Positions 16,216 through 26,801 are shown, counted from the stretch's first letter. The stretch: 64,000 bases of DNA from Deltaproteobacteria bacterium (GCA_019308745.1 JAFDHO010000004.1:48319-112318); one strand, 5' to 3'. Translations and numbers: made by a program. Notes: generated by a model from the sequence alone, not told the origin.

Positions 16216-17322
16216 TCAGTATTCCGGGTAGCCGGTAATCAGGACATCATCGCCGAATCGCCTCACCCCGATCTCTCTTAGCTTTAGGCACTGATCTATT
16301 CTCTTCGCCCCGGTCCCCCGGGCCATTGGGGTCCCATCTCCACCCCCGAGAAGGATGGGTGCCTTGAATATGTAGAATTTATCAACCAACTCCTCGCGAA
16401 TCAAGGCCCCCATTAAGGTCGCTCCCCCCTCAACCATAATACTGGTGATCCCCTGCTTTCCCAATATCTCCATCAGGCCATTCAAGTCAATGTGCCCCCC
16501 CTTGGTCGGGCAACAAATCGTGGCAACGTTTTTCCTCTCGAAAGACCTGCGCCGTTCGGCAGAAACCTGTTCGCCAACGGCAATAACTGTCTTGGCAGGC
16601 GAGGAGACATGGAGCACCCTGGCGTTTCTTGGGGTCCTCAGATCCGTATCCACGACGACCCTGAGAGGATCACGGCCCCTCTGATTCTTTAGCCGGGTGG
16701 TCAAGCGGGGATCATCCTTGAGCACGGTCCCGGCTCCCACCATGACGCAATCCGTCCCATCCCTCATTCGATGAACGAACTGCCTGGACCTTTCGTTTGT
16801 TATCCAGCGAGAGTGGCCCGTCGAAGTCGCTGTGAATCCATCCAGGGTCAAGGCGGACTTTGCTATCACGAAAGGGCGACCCGTGGTGGCATGCTTGATG
16901 TATGATTCGTTCAACTTCCTGCAATCCGATTCCAGCACGCCGGTTCTTACATTGATTCCCTTCCGGGCCAAGAACTCGCACCCGCCGCCGGTGACCGATT
17001 TGTTCGGGTCTCTCATCCCGACTACCACGTTCCTGAATCCCGCCCTAATGATGGCCTCGGTGCAGGGCGGGGTCCTCCCGTAATGGTGACACGGCTCCAG
17101 GGTTACATAGAGGATGTCATCGGGCTGGAGGCCCCCCTTCACTTTGTCGATGGCATCTACTTCTGCATGCTTGTCCCCGGCCCTCCTGTGGTAACCCTTG
17201 GCGATCACCCTGTCCCTTCGGACGATGACCGCTCCTACGGCCGGATTAGGAGAGGTTCGGCCCAGCCCTTTCCTGGCCAAGCGCAGTGCCTCCCTCATGA
17301 ATTTTTCATCCCCATCCTTCAA
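16216..17322 (-). CDS. ribD: Bifunctional riboflavin deaminase/reductase RibD
   Basis: HAEVDAI...EPCHHYGRTPPC deaminase motif plus reductase domain SALTLDGFTATSTG. Confidence 0.96.
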   Translation of the reverse strand: MKDGDEKFMREALRLARKGLGRTSPNPAVGAVIVRRDRVIAKGYHRRAGDKHAEVDAIDKVKGGLQPDDILYVTLEPCHHYGRTPPCTEAIIRAGFRNVVVGMRDPNKSVTGGGCEFLARKGINVRTGVLESDCRKLNESYIKHATTGRPFVIAKSALTLDGFTATSTGHSRWITNERSRQFVHRMRDGTDCVMVGAGTVLKDDPRLTTRLKNQRGRDPLRVVVDTDLRTPRNARVLHVSSPAKTVIAVGEQVSAERRRSFERKNVATICCPTKGGHIDLNGLMEILGKQGITSIMVEGGATLMGALIREELVDKFYIFKAPILLGGGDGTPMARGTGAKRIDQCLKLREIGVRRFGDDVLITGYPEY

Positions 17323-17429
17323 GGCCTGTTCCTCTTATGGCTCCATTCCCGCCCGTGGAGGACCGCCCACGCCATGGAAGACTACTGGCGGCCTTCTGCC
17401 CGAATCACGAAAGGAAAGTGGATAGCCCT

Positions 17430-17530
17430 TGTGAAAAGACCTCCCAAGGGGCGCCAGGGTGCACAGGTATGCCCTGTTTGAGGGTGAAGCAAACAAGAAA
17501 AGGATTTGGGCAACAGGCTGCTGACTCTCA
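17430..17530 (-). repeat. Dispersed repeat copy, homologous to 63537-63633
   Basis: Minus strand reads cagcctgttgcccaaatcc...ccctcaaacagggc...gccccttgggaggtcttttc, matching + strand 63537-63633 with substitutions; shared 20-mer gaaaagacctcccaaggggc. Confidence 0.7.
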
Positions 17531-17570
17531 AGCCCTTAGCGTCGCGCAATCGTCCCATCCAGCATGGGAC

Positions 17571-18041
17571 TCATGCTCCCCCTTCCTTTCTGGCCCTCAG
17601 CATCTCCTCCAGTTCCGCCATGAATTCGTTTATGTCCTTGAATTGCCTGTATACGGAAGCAAACCTGACATAGGCCACCTCATCCCACTCCTTGAGGCTA
17701 TTGATGACCTTTTCCCCTATCTCCACGCTGTCCACTTCCTTCTTTCCCAGCTCTTGAAAGAAGAGCTCCAGGGAGTCGACAAACTCTTCTATCTGCGTGA
17801 TACTGATAGGCCTCTTCTGGCACGCCTTTTTTATCCCTTCAATGATCTTTTCCCGGTTGAAGGGCTCGCGCCTTCCGTCCCTCTTGACGACCATGGGAAG
17901 GACCTCTTCCAGTTTTTCGTAGGTCGTGAACCGTCTTCCGCAGTCGATACACTCCCGTCTCCTCCTGATGGTCCTTCCGTCCTTGCTCAACCTGGAATCG
18001 ATAACCTTGTTGTCTTTCTTTGTACAATAGGGGCATCTCAT
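17571..18041 (-). CDS. nrdR: Transcriptional repressor NrdR
   Basis: [42 protein letters not shown] zinc-ribbon plus ATP-cone. Confidence 0.97.
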   Translation of the reverse strand: MRCPYCTKKDNKVIDSRLSKDGRTIRRRRECIDCGRRFTTYEKLEEVLPMVVKRDGRREPFNREKIIEGIKKACQKRPISITQIEEFVDSLELFFQELGKKEVDSVEIGEKVINSLKEWDEVAYVRFASVYRQFKDINEFMAELEEMLRARKEGGA

Positions 18042-18499
18042 GGCTTCAACCTCTCAACTTCTAGTCCGGCCTCTTGCAACATCCGGTCCGACAGGGGATC
18101 GTCATAACCATCTTCATAGATGATCTTCCGTATCCCGGCATTAATGATCATCTTGGAACATATTACGCAGGGTTTGTTTGTGCAATAGAGGGTAGCACCT
18201 TTTATCGTAATCCCATGAAAAGCTGCCTGGATAATGGCATTTTGTTCTGCATGGAGACCCCGGCAGAGTTCGTGACGCACACCCGAAGGGATAGAGGAAT
18301 CTTCTCTCAGGCAACCTACTTCATGACAATGCTTCAATCCCGAAGGCGCACCATTGTAACCTGTTGCCAGGATCCTTTTGTCCTTCACCACGACTGCTCC
18401 GACCTGTCGTCTCAAGCAGGTGGATCGCTTGGCAACCATCCTGGTTATGTCCATGAAGTATTCCTGCCACGAAGGCCTCGTCAAGCCAAAACCCTCCAT
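18038..18499 (-). CDS. dCMP/cytidine deaminase family (ComEB-like)
   Basis: [12 protein letters not shown] and [17 protein letters not shown] zinc motifs. Confidence 0.92.
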   Translation of the reverse strand: MEGFGLTRPSWQEYFMDITRMVAKRSTCLRRQVGAVVVKDKRILATGYNGAPSGLKHCHEVGCLREDSSIPSGVRHELCRGLHAEQNAIIQAAFHGITIKGATLYCTNKPCVICSKMIINAGIRKIIYEDGYDDPLSDRMLQEAGLEVERLKP

Positions 18500-18597
18500 T
18501 AACTATAGTGTTCCCTATGCCCTCGGCCCTGGATCCTTTGAGAGGGGACATTGTGAGCCAGCGAAGTCCGGAGAAGTGTCGAGTCGGTGGAAAGCCC

Positions 18598-19848
18598 TCA
18601 AAGGGATCGGGGTTCAAAGGCCTTCAGGATCAACGAAGCGTTCGTACCCCCAAAGCCAAAGGCATTCACCATGGCTGCCCTCACCTTCCCTTCCCTGGCC
18701 TGATTAGGGACGTAGTCCAGGTCACACTTAGGGTCAGGGGTTTCGTGGTTAATGGTGGGGGGCATGATGCCATGTCTTATGGTCAACGCCGTGTAAATGG
18801 CTGCCACACCACCTGCCCCTCCAAGGAGGTGCCCTGTCATGGATTTCGTGGAACTGACTGCCAACTTGTAGGCATGCTCGCCAAAGAGGCTCTTGATGGC
18901 CTTCGTTTCCGAGATGTCATTCAACTTTGTTGACGTCCCATGGGCGTTTATATAATCCACCTCTTCGGGTTTCATGTGCGCATCCTTCAGGGCCATGGAC
19001 ATACAGAGAATCGCTCCTTCCCCCCCGGGGTCAGGCGCCGACACATGGTAGGCATCTCCGGACACACCGTAGCCTGCCACCTCAGCATAGATGTCAGCAC
19101 CCCTTTCAAGGGCATGAGTCAATTCCTCCAACACCAGGATTCCAGCCCCTTCTCCCATCACGAAGCCGTCCCTGTCCAGGTCGAAGGGTCGGCTCGCCTT
19201 TTCGGGTTCCTGGTTCCTTGAGGTCAAGGCCCGCATGGAACAAAAGCCCCCAAGGGCCAGTGGTCGCACCACGGCTTCCGAGCCCCCTGTAATCATGGCA
19301 TCAGCTTGATCATCCCTGATAACTTTGAAGGACTCCCCTATGGCATGACAGCTTGCGGCACAGGCAGTTTCAATGGAAATATTCGGCCCCCTTGCCCCGA
19401 ATTCGATCGCTATCTGTCCGGGGGCCATGTTGGCAATCATTCCGGGTATGAAGAAGGGGCTGATCCTTCGAGGCCCTTTTTCCAACAGAATCTGGTGATA
19501 GTGTTCGAGCATTGAAAGGCCCCCCAATCCTGATCCCGTAATGCATCCAACCCTGTCACGGTTGTCGCTGTCGATCTTGAGGCCCGAGTCTTCCATGGCC
19601 ATCCGTGCAGAGGCCACGGCATAATGGACAAAGATATCAAACCTTCTCATCTGCTGCTTGTCCATCCACTCCTCGGATTTGAAGTCCGTGACCTCTCCGG
19701 CGATCTGACATGAGAAGGCAGAGGCGTCGAATTTCTCGATCGGCTTGATGCCGGACCTTCCCGCACACACCGCCTCCCAGTTTTTCTCCACGCCGGTACC
19801 GAGCGGAGTCACCATGCCAAGGCCCGTGACCACAACCCTTCTGCTCAT
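18598..19848 (-). CDS. fabF: Beta-ketoacyl-ACP synthase II
   Basis: VVVTGLGMVTPLG, ETACAASCHAIGE, NAHGTSTKLND, STKSMTGHLLGGAGG. Confidence 0.96.
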   Translation of the reverse strand: MSRRVVVTGLGMVTPLGTGVEKNWEAVCAGRSGIKPIEKFDASAFSCQIAGEVTDFKSEEWMDKQQMRRFDIFVHYAVASARMAMEDSGLKIDSDNRDRVGCITGSGLGGLSMLEHYHQILLEKGPRRISPFFIPGMIANMAPGQIAIEFGARGPNISIETACAASCHAIGESFKVIRDDQADAMITGGSEAVVRPLALGGFCSMRALTSRNQEPEKASRPFDLDRDGFVMGEGAGILVLEELTHALERGADIYAEVAGYGVSGDAYHVSAPDPGGEGAILCMSMALKDAHMKPEEVDYINAHGTSTKLNDISETKAIKSLFGEHAYKLAVSSTKSMTGHLLGGAGGVAAIYTALTIRHGIMPPTINHETPDPKCDLDYVPNQAREGKVRAAMVNAFGFGGTNASLILKAFEPRSL

Positions 19849-19906
19849 ATATCACTCCCTTTTCATCGCCGGACCACCTGTCGAATCCAGGAAGTTCGGC
19901 CAGAGT

Positions 19907-20146
19907 TTACTCCCCTATTGCCTTCTTTATGAAGTCTATGGCATCTTTCACCGTCGCGATTTTCTCGGCTTCCTCATCCGAGATAGACAGGTCGAACTCT
20001 TCTTCCATTGCCATGATAAGCTCTACCTGGTCAAGGGAATCGGCCCCCAAGTCATCCACGAAAGAGGCTTCAGGAACAACATCTTCTTCCGCCACGTCCA
20101 GTTGCTCACAGATGATCTTCTTGACCTTTTCTTCTACATCCGCCAT
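19907..20146 (-). CDS. acpP: Acyl carrier protein
   Basis: [21 protein letters not shown] phosphopantetheine site. Confidence 0.97.
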   Translation of the reverse strand: MADVEEKVKKIICEQLDVAEEDVVPEASFVDDLGADSLDQVELIMAMEEEFDLSISDEEAEKIATVKDAIDFIKKAIGE

Positions 20147-20254
20147 TAGTACAATCCTCCTTGTAATTATTCCTTTTTCCTTTCCTGCCCCGACCCACTG
20201 ATCCCAAAGGACCCCTCCGGGAAGAGATGGCGTCTGTTGTGCCGTCCAGATCCC

Positions 20255-21016
20255 TCACATGAGCAGGCCACCGTTTACGTGGATGACCTGCCCTGTTATG
20301 TACCGGGCGGCATCAGAGCACAGCCAGTAAACGGTTTCTGCGACGTCTTCGGGCTCTCCCATCATTCCCATCGGGATCTGCCCCAGAAAGGCCTTTCTTA
20401 CCTTCTCAGGGATGGGCTTCGTCATCTCCGTATTAATGAACCCGGGGGCTACTGCATTCACCGTGATCCCCCTTCCAGCAACTTCCCTGGCAATGGTCTT
20501 GGTGAATCCCATGATACCCGCCTTGGAAGCAGCATAGTTTGCCTGTCCGGGATTTCCCATCTGGCCAACCACTGATGAAATACTGACTATACGGCCCTCC
20601 CTCTTCTTAACCATGTCCCTGAGGACGGCATGGGTGCAGTTGAACACGCTCTTGAGGTTGACCCTGATGACGGTATCCCAGTCATCTTCCGTCATTCTCA
20701 TGAAGAGGGCATCCCTAATAATCCCGGCATTGTTCACCAAGACATGGATCTGCCCGTATTTTGACAATATGTTAGCGAACAACCGCTCCACATCCTGATA
20801 GATAGAAACGTCGACCCTGTGGCTCTCCGCTTCCACGCCCTTCCGGGACAGCATTTGGAGGGTGCTGGCAGAGGCGCTGTCATCGCGATCATAGTGGATG
20901 ATCTGAATCAGGGGCCTCTCTTCGGCGAACCTCATTGCTATAGCACGACCTATGCCCATGGAGCCGCCCGTAATCACAACTACTCTCTTCCTATCGTTCA
21001 TGGCAATCCTCTCCAC
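20255..21016 (-). CDS. fabG: 3-oxoacyl-ACP reductase FabG (SDR)
   Basis: GGSMGIGRAIA, NNAGI, YAASKAGI SDR motifs; position in fab cluster. Confidence 0.9.
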   Translation of the reverse strand: MERIAMNDRKRVVVITGGSMGIGRAIAMRFAEERPLIQIIHYDRDDSASASTLQMLSRKGVEAESHRVDVSIYQDVERLFANILSKYGQIHVLVNNAGIIRDALFMRMTEDDWDTVIRVNLKSVFNCTHAVLRDMVKKREGRIVSISSVVGQMGNPGQANYAASKAGIMGFTKTIAREVAGRGITVNAVAPGFINTEMTKPIPEKVRKAFLGQIPMGMMGEPEDVAETVYWLCSDAARYITGQVIHVNGGLLM

Positions 21017-21029
21017 TGCGACGTTGGTA

Positions 21030-22037
21030 TTATTCCGTCAATGGAACGTCGTACTCCTTGAGATGCAAAGATAAATGCTCTTGGATATTCAACCTGACGA
21101 AGGTCTCTGCCATCTTGATAGCATTCTTTATGGCCTTAACAGAGGACCCTCCGTGGCAGACCACGCCTACCCCCTTGACCCCCAGAATGGGGGCACCTCC
21201 TCCATATTCCGCATAATCCAACTTGTTCTTGAGCCTCTCATAGGCCCTTTGTAAGATCGACGTTACCGCATCTTCGGCCAAGGATCCGATCAACTCCTTC
21301 CGCACCATCTCGGACAGGGCATCCGCGATCCCTTCGCTCATTTTCAGAACTACATTCCCCACGAACCCATCACAAACTATAATCTGGGCCTGCCCCGAGA
21401 AGAGGTCTCGTCCTTCAATATTCCCGATGAAGTTGAACCTGCTCCGCCTGAACAGGTCGTGGGCGATTCGCACCTGTTCATTGCCTTTGCTTCCCTCTTC
21501 CCCTATGTTGAGCAGGCCGATCTTCGGATCCTCCATTCCCAGGCACGCGCAGGCAAAGGCATGGGCCATCACCCCAAACTGGAACAGATGGACTGGCCGG
21601 CAATCAACATTCGCTCCCACATCGATGAGCAGTATATTGCCGGTTTCTCCAGGAAAGATGCCTGGGAGGGCAGGTCTCTCAATCCCCTCGATTCGACCCA
21701 TCGTCAGGATAGCCGCCGCGAGTGTGGCACCGGAGTTTCCTGCACTGACCACGGCGTCCGCTTCGCCCCTCTTACAGAGTTCAAAGGCGACCCTGATTGA
21801 GGAGTCCTTCTTCTGCCGGACAGACCGAAAAGGCCGGTCTTCCATGGACACAGCCTCTTCGCAGTGATGAACCCTGATCGGCAAATCGGCCGGGGAGGGC
21901 CCCATCCTGTCTTCCAGCATCCCCCTGTTGCCTACGAGGGTGATCCCGATTCCCCAATCCTTGGCAGCTTGTACAGCGCCCTGAACAACCACTTCCGGAG
22001 CTCGGTCTCCACCCATGGCGTCCACGGCCACATTCAT
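21030..22037 (-). CDS. plsX: Phosphate acyltransferase PlsX
   Basis: MNVAVDAMGGDRAPEVVVQGA start; downstream of rpmF. Confidence 0.95.
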   Translation of the reverse strand: MNVAVDAMGGDRAPEVVVQGAVQAAKDWGIGITLVGNRGMLEDRMGPSPADLPIRVHHCEEAVSMEDRPFRSVRQKKDSSIRVAFELCKRGEADAVVSAGNSGATLAAAILTMGRIEGIERPALPGIFPGETGNILLIDVGANVDCRPVHLFQFGVMAHAFACACLGMEDPKIGLLNIGEEGSKGNEQVRIAHDLFRRSRFNFIGNIEGRDLFSGQAQIIVCDGFVGNVVLKMSEGIADALSEMVRKELIGSLAEDAVTSILQRAYERLKNKLDYAEYGGGAPILGVKGVGVVCHGGSSVKAIKNAIKMAETFVRLNIQEHLSLHLKEYDVPLTE

Positions 22038-22038
22038 G

Positions 22039-22221
22039 CTAACTCTCTTCTGACTTGATGAGGGTCTTTCCCCTGTAGGTCCCGCATTGCAGGCAAACAT
22101 GATGGGGTAAAACGGGTTCATGACACTGGGGACAAAGAGATAAATTGGGCATCTTAACATGATGATGAGATCGACGCATATCTCTTTTGGATCTCGACTT
22201 CTTCTTCTTGGGTACGGCCAT
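22039..22221 (-). CDS. rpmF: 50S ribosomal protein L32
   Basis: [20 protein letters not shown]...[24 protein letters not shown]. Confidence 0.97.
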   Translation of the reverse strand: MAVPKKKKSRSKRDMRRSHHHVKMPNLSLCPQCHEPVLPHHVCLQCGTYRGKTLIKSEES

Positions 22222-22238
22222 TAGTCTTACTTATCTCC

Positions 22239-22778
22239 TTAGATCTTTAGTTCTCTCAACTTGCTAAATGCCGGGTGACCCGCGCATTCCTTGCAGCGAC
22301 ACTTCTCCACGTTCAAGTTCGCGCCGCAGCCAGGACACAGCCCGAGGCACCCTTCGCTACAAAGGCTCTTCATGGGAAGGGCCAGGTAGATCTGCTGCCG
22401 GATGATTTCGGCCACGTCCAGTTCCTCGCCCTTGATGAAATCAAGCTCCATGTCCTCTTCCGTGAGCTCGATCTCTTCACCGTCCTCCCCAGAGGGGGTG
22501 CTGGCAAGGAAGACCTTGAAGTTCGAGCTCAAGTCCAGGGGATACAACTCCAGGCACCTGTCACACCTGGCCAGGGCGCCCTCTGATAGACTCCCCTCTA
22601 CCACGATCTTCTCACCTGCCTTGTAGAGCCCCAGCCTGACACTCAGGGGCCGGCTGAATCCGCGGATCTGGTCGCCCGGCCCATCGGGGTGCCACCAATC
22701 CTTCTCCAATTGGAAATCGTAAGCCCGATAGTTCTCGGATATATCTCTCAGGTTAATAATCATGGGACCCAAACCCAA
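22239..22778 (-). CDS. YceD/DUF177 family protein
   Basis: CDRCLELYPLDLSSNFKVFL and C-terminal CxGLCPGCGANLN motif immediately upstream of rpmF. Confidence 0.88.
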   Translation of the reverse strand: MGLGPMIINLRDISENYRAYDFQLEKDWWHPDGPGDQIRGFSRPLSVRLGLYKAGEKIVVEGSLSEGALARCDRCLELYPLDLSSNFKVFLASTPSGEDGEEIELTEEDMELDFIKGEELDVAEIIRQQIYLALPMKSLCSEGCLGLCPGCGANLNVEKCRCKECAGHPAFSKLRELKI

Positions 22779-23276
22779 CGGGCCTCCAGGGCCGAATTTG
22801 ATACCCTATAAAATAAAGGAATTACTATATATTACCTGCATTTTTTGTCAAGCAAATAAATTTGGAATCACCCTTCCAAGAGGATTTTCCAGGGCCGAAA
22901 AACAACAAATAAGGTATCAAATATACACTTGGGTGTCCAAAACATATTTGACCGGGCCGCGGTCGCCCAAACCCTTCCCCTGCTTTCATCTCTCATGAGG
23001 GTGTGTGGAGTCCATCCGGTGCACCGTTGTCATGCCCGGGCGTAGAGGCCAAGGGGCGCATGACTCCACTGAAGGCCTCGCTTATTTCTGTTTTTTTCAC
23101 AGAAAAGAAGAGGGCTCTTAATTTTTTTCGTTGACAGCTTTCGCAATTTATTGATATATTTATAGAAAATGTGTGTTTTCCTGGAAACCCCTTTGTTCGA
23201 GGGGACGCGCTTTTCTTTTGTAGGTATCACCTCCCGTTTTTCCATAGATGACCCCCTTCATCGGGAATACTGAGTC

Positions 23277-24335
23277 GTGTGGATATACAGAGAGAGACTA
23301 AACTATTATGAGAAACTGAGACGGTCCCTTTATGAGATCTTGAGGGACGCCCTTGAGATGCGCCTGATGAAGATCTCTCTCATAGACTCCTTTTACAATT
23401 ACCTGAGAAATGGCGTGGAGTACAGCTTTCTCGAAAAGAGGGAACTCAGACCCACGTCAAAGAAGATGGAGAAGGAATCGGAGCTTTTCAATACCTTCAT
23501 TGTCATCTTCTGCGAGGGGATCATCAGCCCTGAATTAAAGAACTATATACGTTTCTTCCCCGAAAACAAGCTGGTCAAGAAGAATGTGGACTACCTTCCC
23601 AACCTGTCCCTCTACAAGAACTTCAATCAGAATCTGAGGTATTTTGACAAGCCTGCCTTCCTCGACCTTATTGAAGATCTCCTGGACATCGATTACGCCC
23701 TCTTGATCCAGCAGGACCCCACAATAAAGAAAAAGAACCGTTACGCCCTGACCCATTTTCACGTGAAGATCGACTGGCCGATCGCAGACGCAGCAGAAGA
23801 CCTGGCCGTCTGGCTCAGATACATACAGAACAACCTCTATGAAAAAGGGGACAAAGTGGCCAGGATCCTGCAGAACAAGCTCTTCGAGTACTATGGTTGC
23901 CACCACAGCGTCGGTGGGAGGCGTACCGCCGGACTCATTGCGGCCCAGCTCTTGAGGAAACTGGACTTTATTTCCACGGTATTTGTTTCGAGCTCAGAAT
24001 CACGATCCATGATAAAGTACTCGGAAAGGAGCGTATCGAAATTCTTCCTCATACAGCTCTATGACAGCCAGATTGGGGCCCTCTCCCAGAGAGAGGGAAT
24101 GGATTTTGAGACCTTCAAGAACGCCTATCTCTACCCTGCAAACGGCTACTATGTGGGGATCTCCGAGGCTGTTTACAGCCATACCCCCTATTCAAAGCCC
24201 CCCGAAGACGGAAAGCTCAGGAAACTCAGGCCTGCTTACAGCTGGCTACGCCTCAGAGACGAGTTTTTGCATCCCAAGAGCACGGCCCTCACCTTGCGGC
24301 CCATCAACTACAAGTGGGTCTATGCAGGGGAATAG
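23277..24335 (+). CDS. Uncharacterised 352-aa protein
   Basis: Long ORF, coding-like composition, GTG start; no family recognised. Confidence 0.75.
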   Translation: MWIYRERLNYYEKLRRSLYEILRDALEMRLMKISLIDSFYNYLRNGVEYSFLEKRELRPTSKKMEKESELFNTFIVIFCEGIISPELKNYIRFFPENKLVKKNVDYLPNLSLYKNFNQNLRYFDKPAFLDLIEDLLDIDYALLIQQDPTIKKKNRYALTHFHVKIDWPIADAAEDLAVWLRYIQNNLYEKGDKVARILQNKLFEYYGCHHSVGGRRTAGLIAAQLLRKLDFISTVFVSSSESRSMIKYSERSVSKFFLIQLYDSQIGALSQREGMDFETFKNAYLYPANGYYVGISEAVYSHTPYSKPPEDGKLRKLRPAYSWLRLRDEFLHPKSTALTLRPINYKWVYAGE

Positions 24336-24434
24336 GGCCCCCCTCCTCTGGGCCGAATCGCTCTCATTCTGAACAACAAGGTTTCGAGGCCCGTGTGCTC
24401 ACGTGGCTTCATGTGGGCGAGATTCCGGTTGGAG

Positions 24435-24701
24435 TCAATGGCGACCCTGCCTTTCCATGATCTTTACAAGGTGCCAGATGTCGAAGATCCGGTCCCAACG
24501 GAGAACATATATCTTTCCGTCGTCGCCAAGGATCTTGAAATAGTCGTGATCCTCACCATACCAGCGGTCTGCAATGGCTTCTACCACAATCTTGCTACCA
24601 TTCAGAATGAAATAAAGGGGTCTCTCGTTCGCCCTGTAGCCTGAGTAGGCCATGACAGCGACTTCCTTTGGAAAGGCCTCCTCTACGCTCAATACACCCA
24701 T
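24435..24701 (-). CDS. Small uncharacterised protein (88 aa)
   Basis: RPLYFILNGSKIVVEAIADRWYGEDHDYFKILGDDGKIYVLRWDR, a compact beta-rich pattern. Confidence 0.65.
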   Translation of the reverse strand: MGVLSVEEAFPKEVAVMAYSGYRANERPLYFILNGSKIVVEAIADRWYGEDHDYFKILGDDGKIYVLRWDRIFDIWHLVKIMERQGRH

Positions 24702-24795
24702 GGGATCGTCGAAATATTGAGAGAAATTCCCTGGATCGCCCCTTCTTGAGGCAAGGCCCTCAAAAGCGCTCCCCGGGGAGCAGGGGCACCGGCGG

Positions 24796-25176
24796 TCACG
24801 CTTTTCCGAGAAACTGCTGCAGGTTCTTGATGAAGTTTATTTTTTTCTCAATCGGGACATCGTTGTCAAACACGAATGCCATCAGGAAACTCATCTGGTA
24901 GTTGACCGCGGAGGTCTTGTATTCCTGGACGGGGGTAACCTTCACGTCCTTTGGGTTCGCAAATTCATCGCCCTGGAACAGATCAGCCTTTCTCAAGATC
25001 ATGTTGAAGGCCTCTTTGGCATCTTCCGCATTTTCCAGGACGATCTCTATACCATCCAGTTTCTTCACTGCCTTGATTATCTTTTCGCTTTCCACCTTGA
25101 TTTTCATGGCCTCACCCCCGTTCCCCTGGTTCATTTCCCTTGTCTTAATATCATACTCCGAAAAATTCACCATCAT
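24796..25176 (-). CDS. Uncharacterised 126-aa protein; start may be internal (MKIKVESEK, about 25108)
   Basis: Charged soluble protein, coding-like composition. Confidence 0.6.
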   Translation of the reverse strand: MMVNFSEYDIKTREMNQGNGGEAMKIKVESEKIIKAVKKLDGIEIVLENAEDAKEAFNMILRKADLFQGDEFANPKDVKVTPVQEYKTSAVNYQMSFLMAFVFDNDVPIEKKINFIKNLQQFLGKA

Positions 25177-25370
25177 TTCAAGTTATTTGTTATCGGGTTT
25201 TTTCTCAGATACCTTCGCCTGTCTCGTGATGAGCGTGGATCCTCATATCTTTCCCACAGGCCTCTGTAAGGAGATCTTCGGGTTTTGCGGGTTGTCTCAG
25301 GCTTTGGCCTATGCTAAACTCCTATGAATCGATTCTTGGAAATATTATCCCCTGGCGGATCTGTGATATT

Positions 25371-26780
25371 ATGGACAAAGAGAAAGTCGTAACGAGGTTT
25401 CCTCCAAGCCCAACGGGCTACCTGCATATCGGTGGAGCAAGGACCGCCCTGTTCAACTGGCTTTATGCACGTCAAAAAGGTGGCACCTTTATCCTCAGGA
25501 TTGAAGATACGGACAAACAGCGGTCCTCTGAAGAGGCCACAAGGGCCATCATCGAGTCCATGGAGTGGCTGGGGCTGGACTGGGACGAGGGCCCCTACTT
25601 TCAGTCTCAGAGGTACCGCATCTACGATGAGTACATCGAAAGGCTCCTGTCCAAAGGCAAGGCCTATTACTGCCATTGCACGCCCGAGGAACTGGATAGG
25701 AAACGGGAACTGGCCAAGTCCAAGGGATTGAAGCCCAAATACGACGGCACATGTCGCGAACTCAACCTCGGGCCAAGCCCCGGGGCGGTGGTCAGACTAA
25801 AGGCGCCCCTGTCGGGAAGGACATCCTTCCATGATGTGGTGAAAGGGGCCATCGCCTTTGACAATGAAGAACTGGATGATCTCGTCCTCAAGAAATCGGA
25901 CGGAACTCCCACCTACCATCTTGCGGTGGTCGTCGATGACGTAACCATGGGCGTCACCCACGTCATCAGGGGCGACGACCATGTGAACAACACACCTCGC
26001 CAGATACTCATCTACCAGGCCCTGGGAGAACCCCTCCCCTCATATGCCCATGTGCCCATGATCCTCGGCCCTGACAGGACCCGGTTGAGCAAGCGCCATG
26101 GGGCGACATCTGTACTGGCTTATAGGGAAATGGGCTATCTGCCCCAGGCCTTGATCAACGCACTGGCAAGGCTGGGATGGTCCTATGGGGATCAGGAGAG
26201 ATTCACCATTGAAGAACTCATCCAGAAATTCTCCCTGGAAAACGTCGGGAAATCTGCGGGGATCTTCAATGGGGAAAAGCTCCTGGATCTCAACGCCATA
26301 TACATCAGGGAGTCGGACACCAAATACCTGACTCAGGCTGTCATTCCTTTTCTGGAGAGGCTCGGGTTCAAAGACCTTGATATGGCGACCCTGCGCAAGG
26401 CGGTTGAAACCGTGAAACCTCGCAGCCGCACCCTCGCGGAGATGGCGGAAGCCATCCTCTTCTACTTCCAGGACGAAATAACTTACGAAGAAAAGGGAGA
26501 AAAGAAGTTCTTGAGGGCCGAAGTGGTTGAGCTCTTGGAGGACATCCTTTCTCGGCTCACAAGAACGGGGGATTTTGACCAGAAGGCCCTTGAGGTCCTC
26601 TTCCTTGCCTTTCTGGAGGAAAAGGGGGTCAAGCTGGGCAAGATAGCCCAGCCCCTCAGGGTCGCCTTAACGGGCAAAACGGCCAGCCCGGGACTGTTCG
26701 AGGTCATGGAAGTCCTCGGGAAGGCCAAGACCCTCCGGCGGATAGAGAAGGCCATTGCCCACATCAGATCAAAACAGTGA
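25371..26780 (+). CDS. gltX: Glutamyl-tRNA synthetase
   Basis: VVTRFPPSPTGYLHIGGARTALFNWLYAR (HIGH), TRLSKRHGATSV (KLSKR); start chosen at MDKEKVVTRF. Confidence 0.97.
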   Translation: MDKEKVVTRFPPSPTGYLHIGGARTALFNWLYARQKGGTFILRIEDTDKQRSSEEATRAIIESMEWLGLDWDEGPYFQSQRYRIYDEYIERLLSKGKAYYCHCTPEELDRKRELAKSKGLKPKYDGTCRELNLGPSPGAVVRLKAPLSGRTSFHDVVKGAIAFDNEELDDLVLKKSDGTPTYHLAVVVDDVTMGVTHVIRGDDHVNNTPRQILIYQALGEPLPSYAHVPMILGPDRTRLSKRHGATSVLAYREMGYLPQALINALARLGWSYGDQERFTIEELIQKFSLENVGKSAGIFNGEKLLDLNAIYIRESDTKYLTQAVIPFLERLGFKDLDMATLRKAVETVKPRSRTLAEMAEAILFYFQDEITYEEKGEKKFLRAEVVELLEDILSRLTRTGDFDQKALEVLFLAFLEEKGVKLGKIAQPLRVALTGKTASPGLFEVMEVLGKAKTLRRIEKAIAHIRSKQ

Positions 26781-26801
26781 CTTGGCAAGGCTTAGGGAGC
26801 A

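Noticed and set aside
17323-17570. FMN riboswitch upstream of ribD
   Set aside because: No recognisable RFN element core; the interval contains a dispersed repeat instead.
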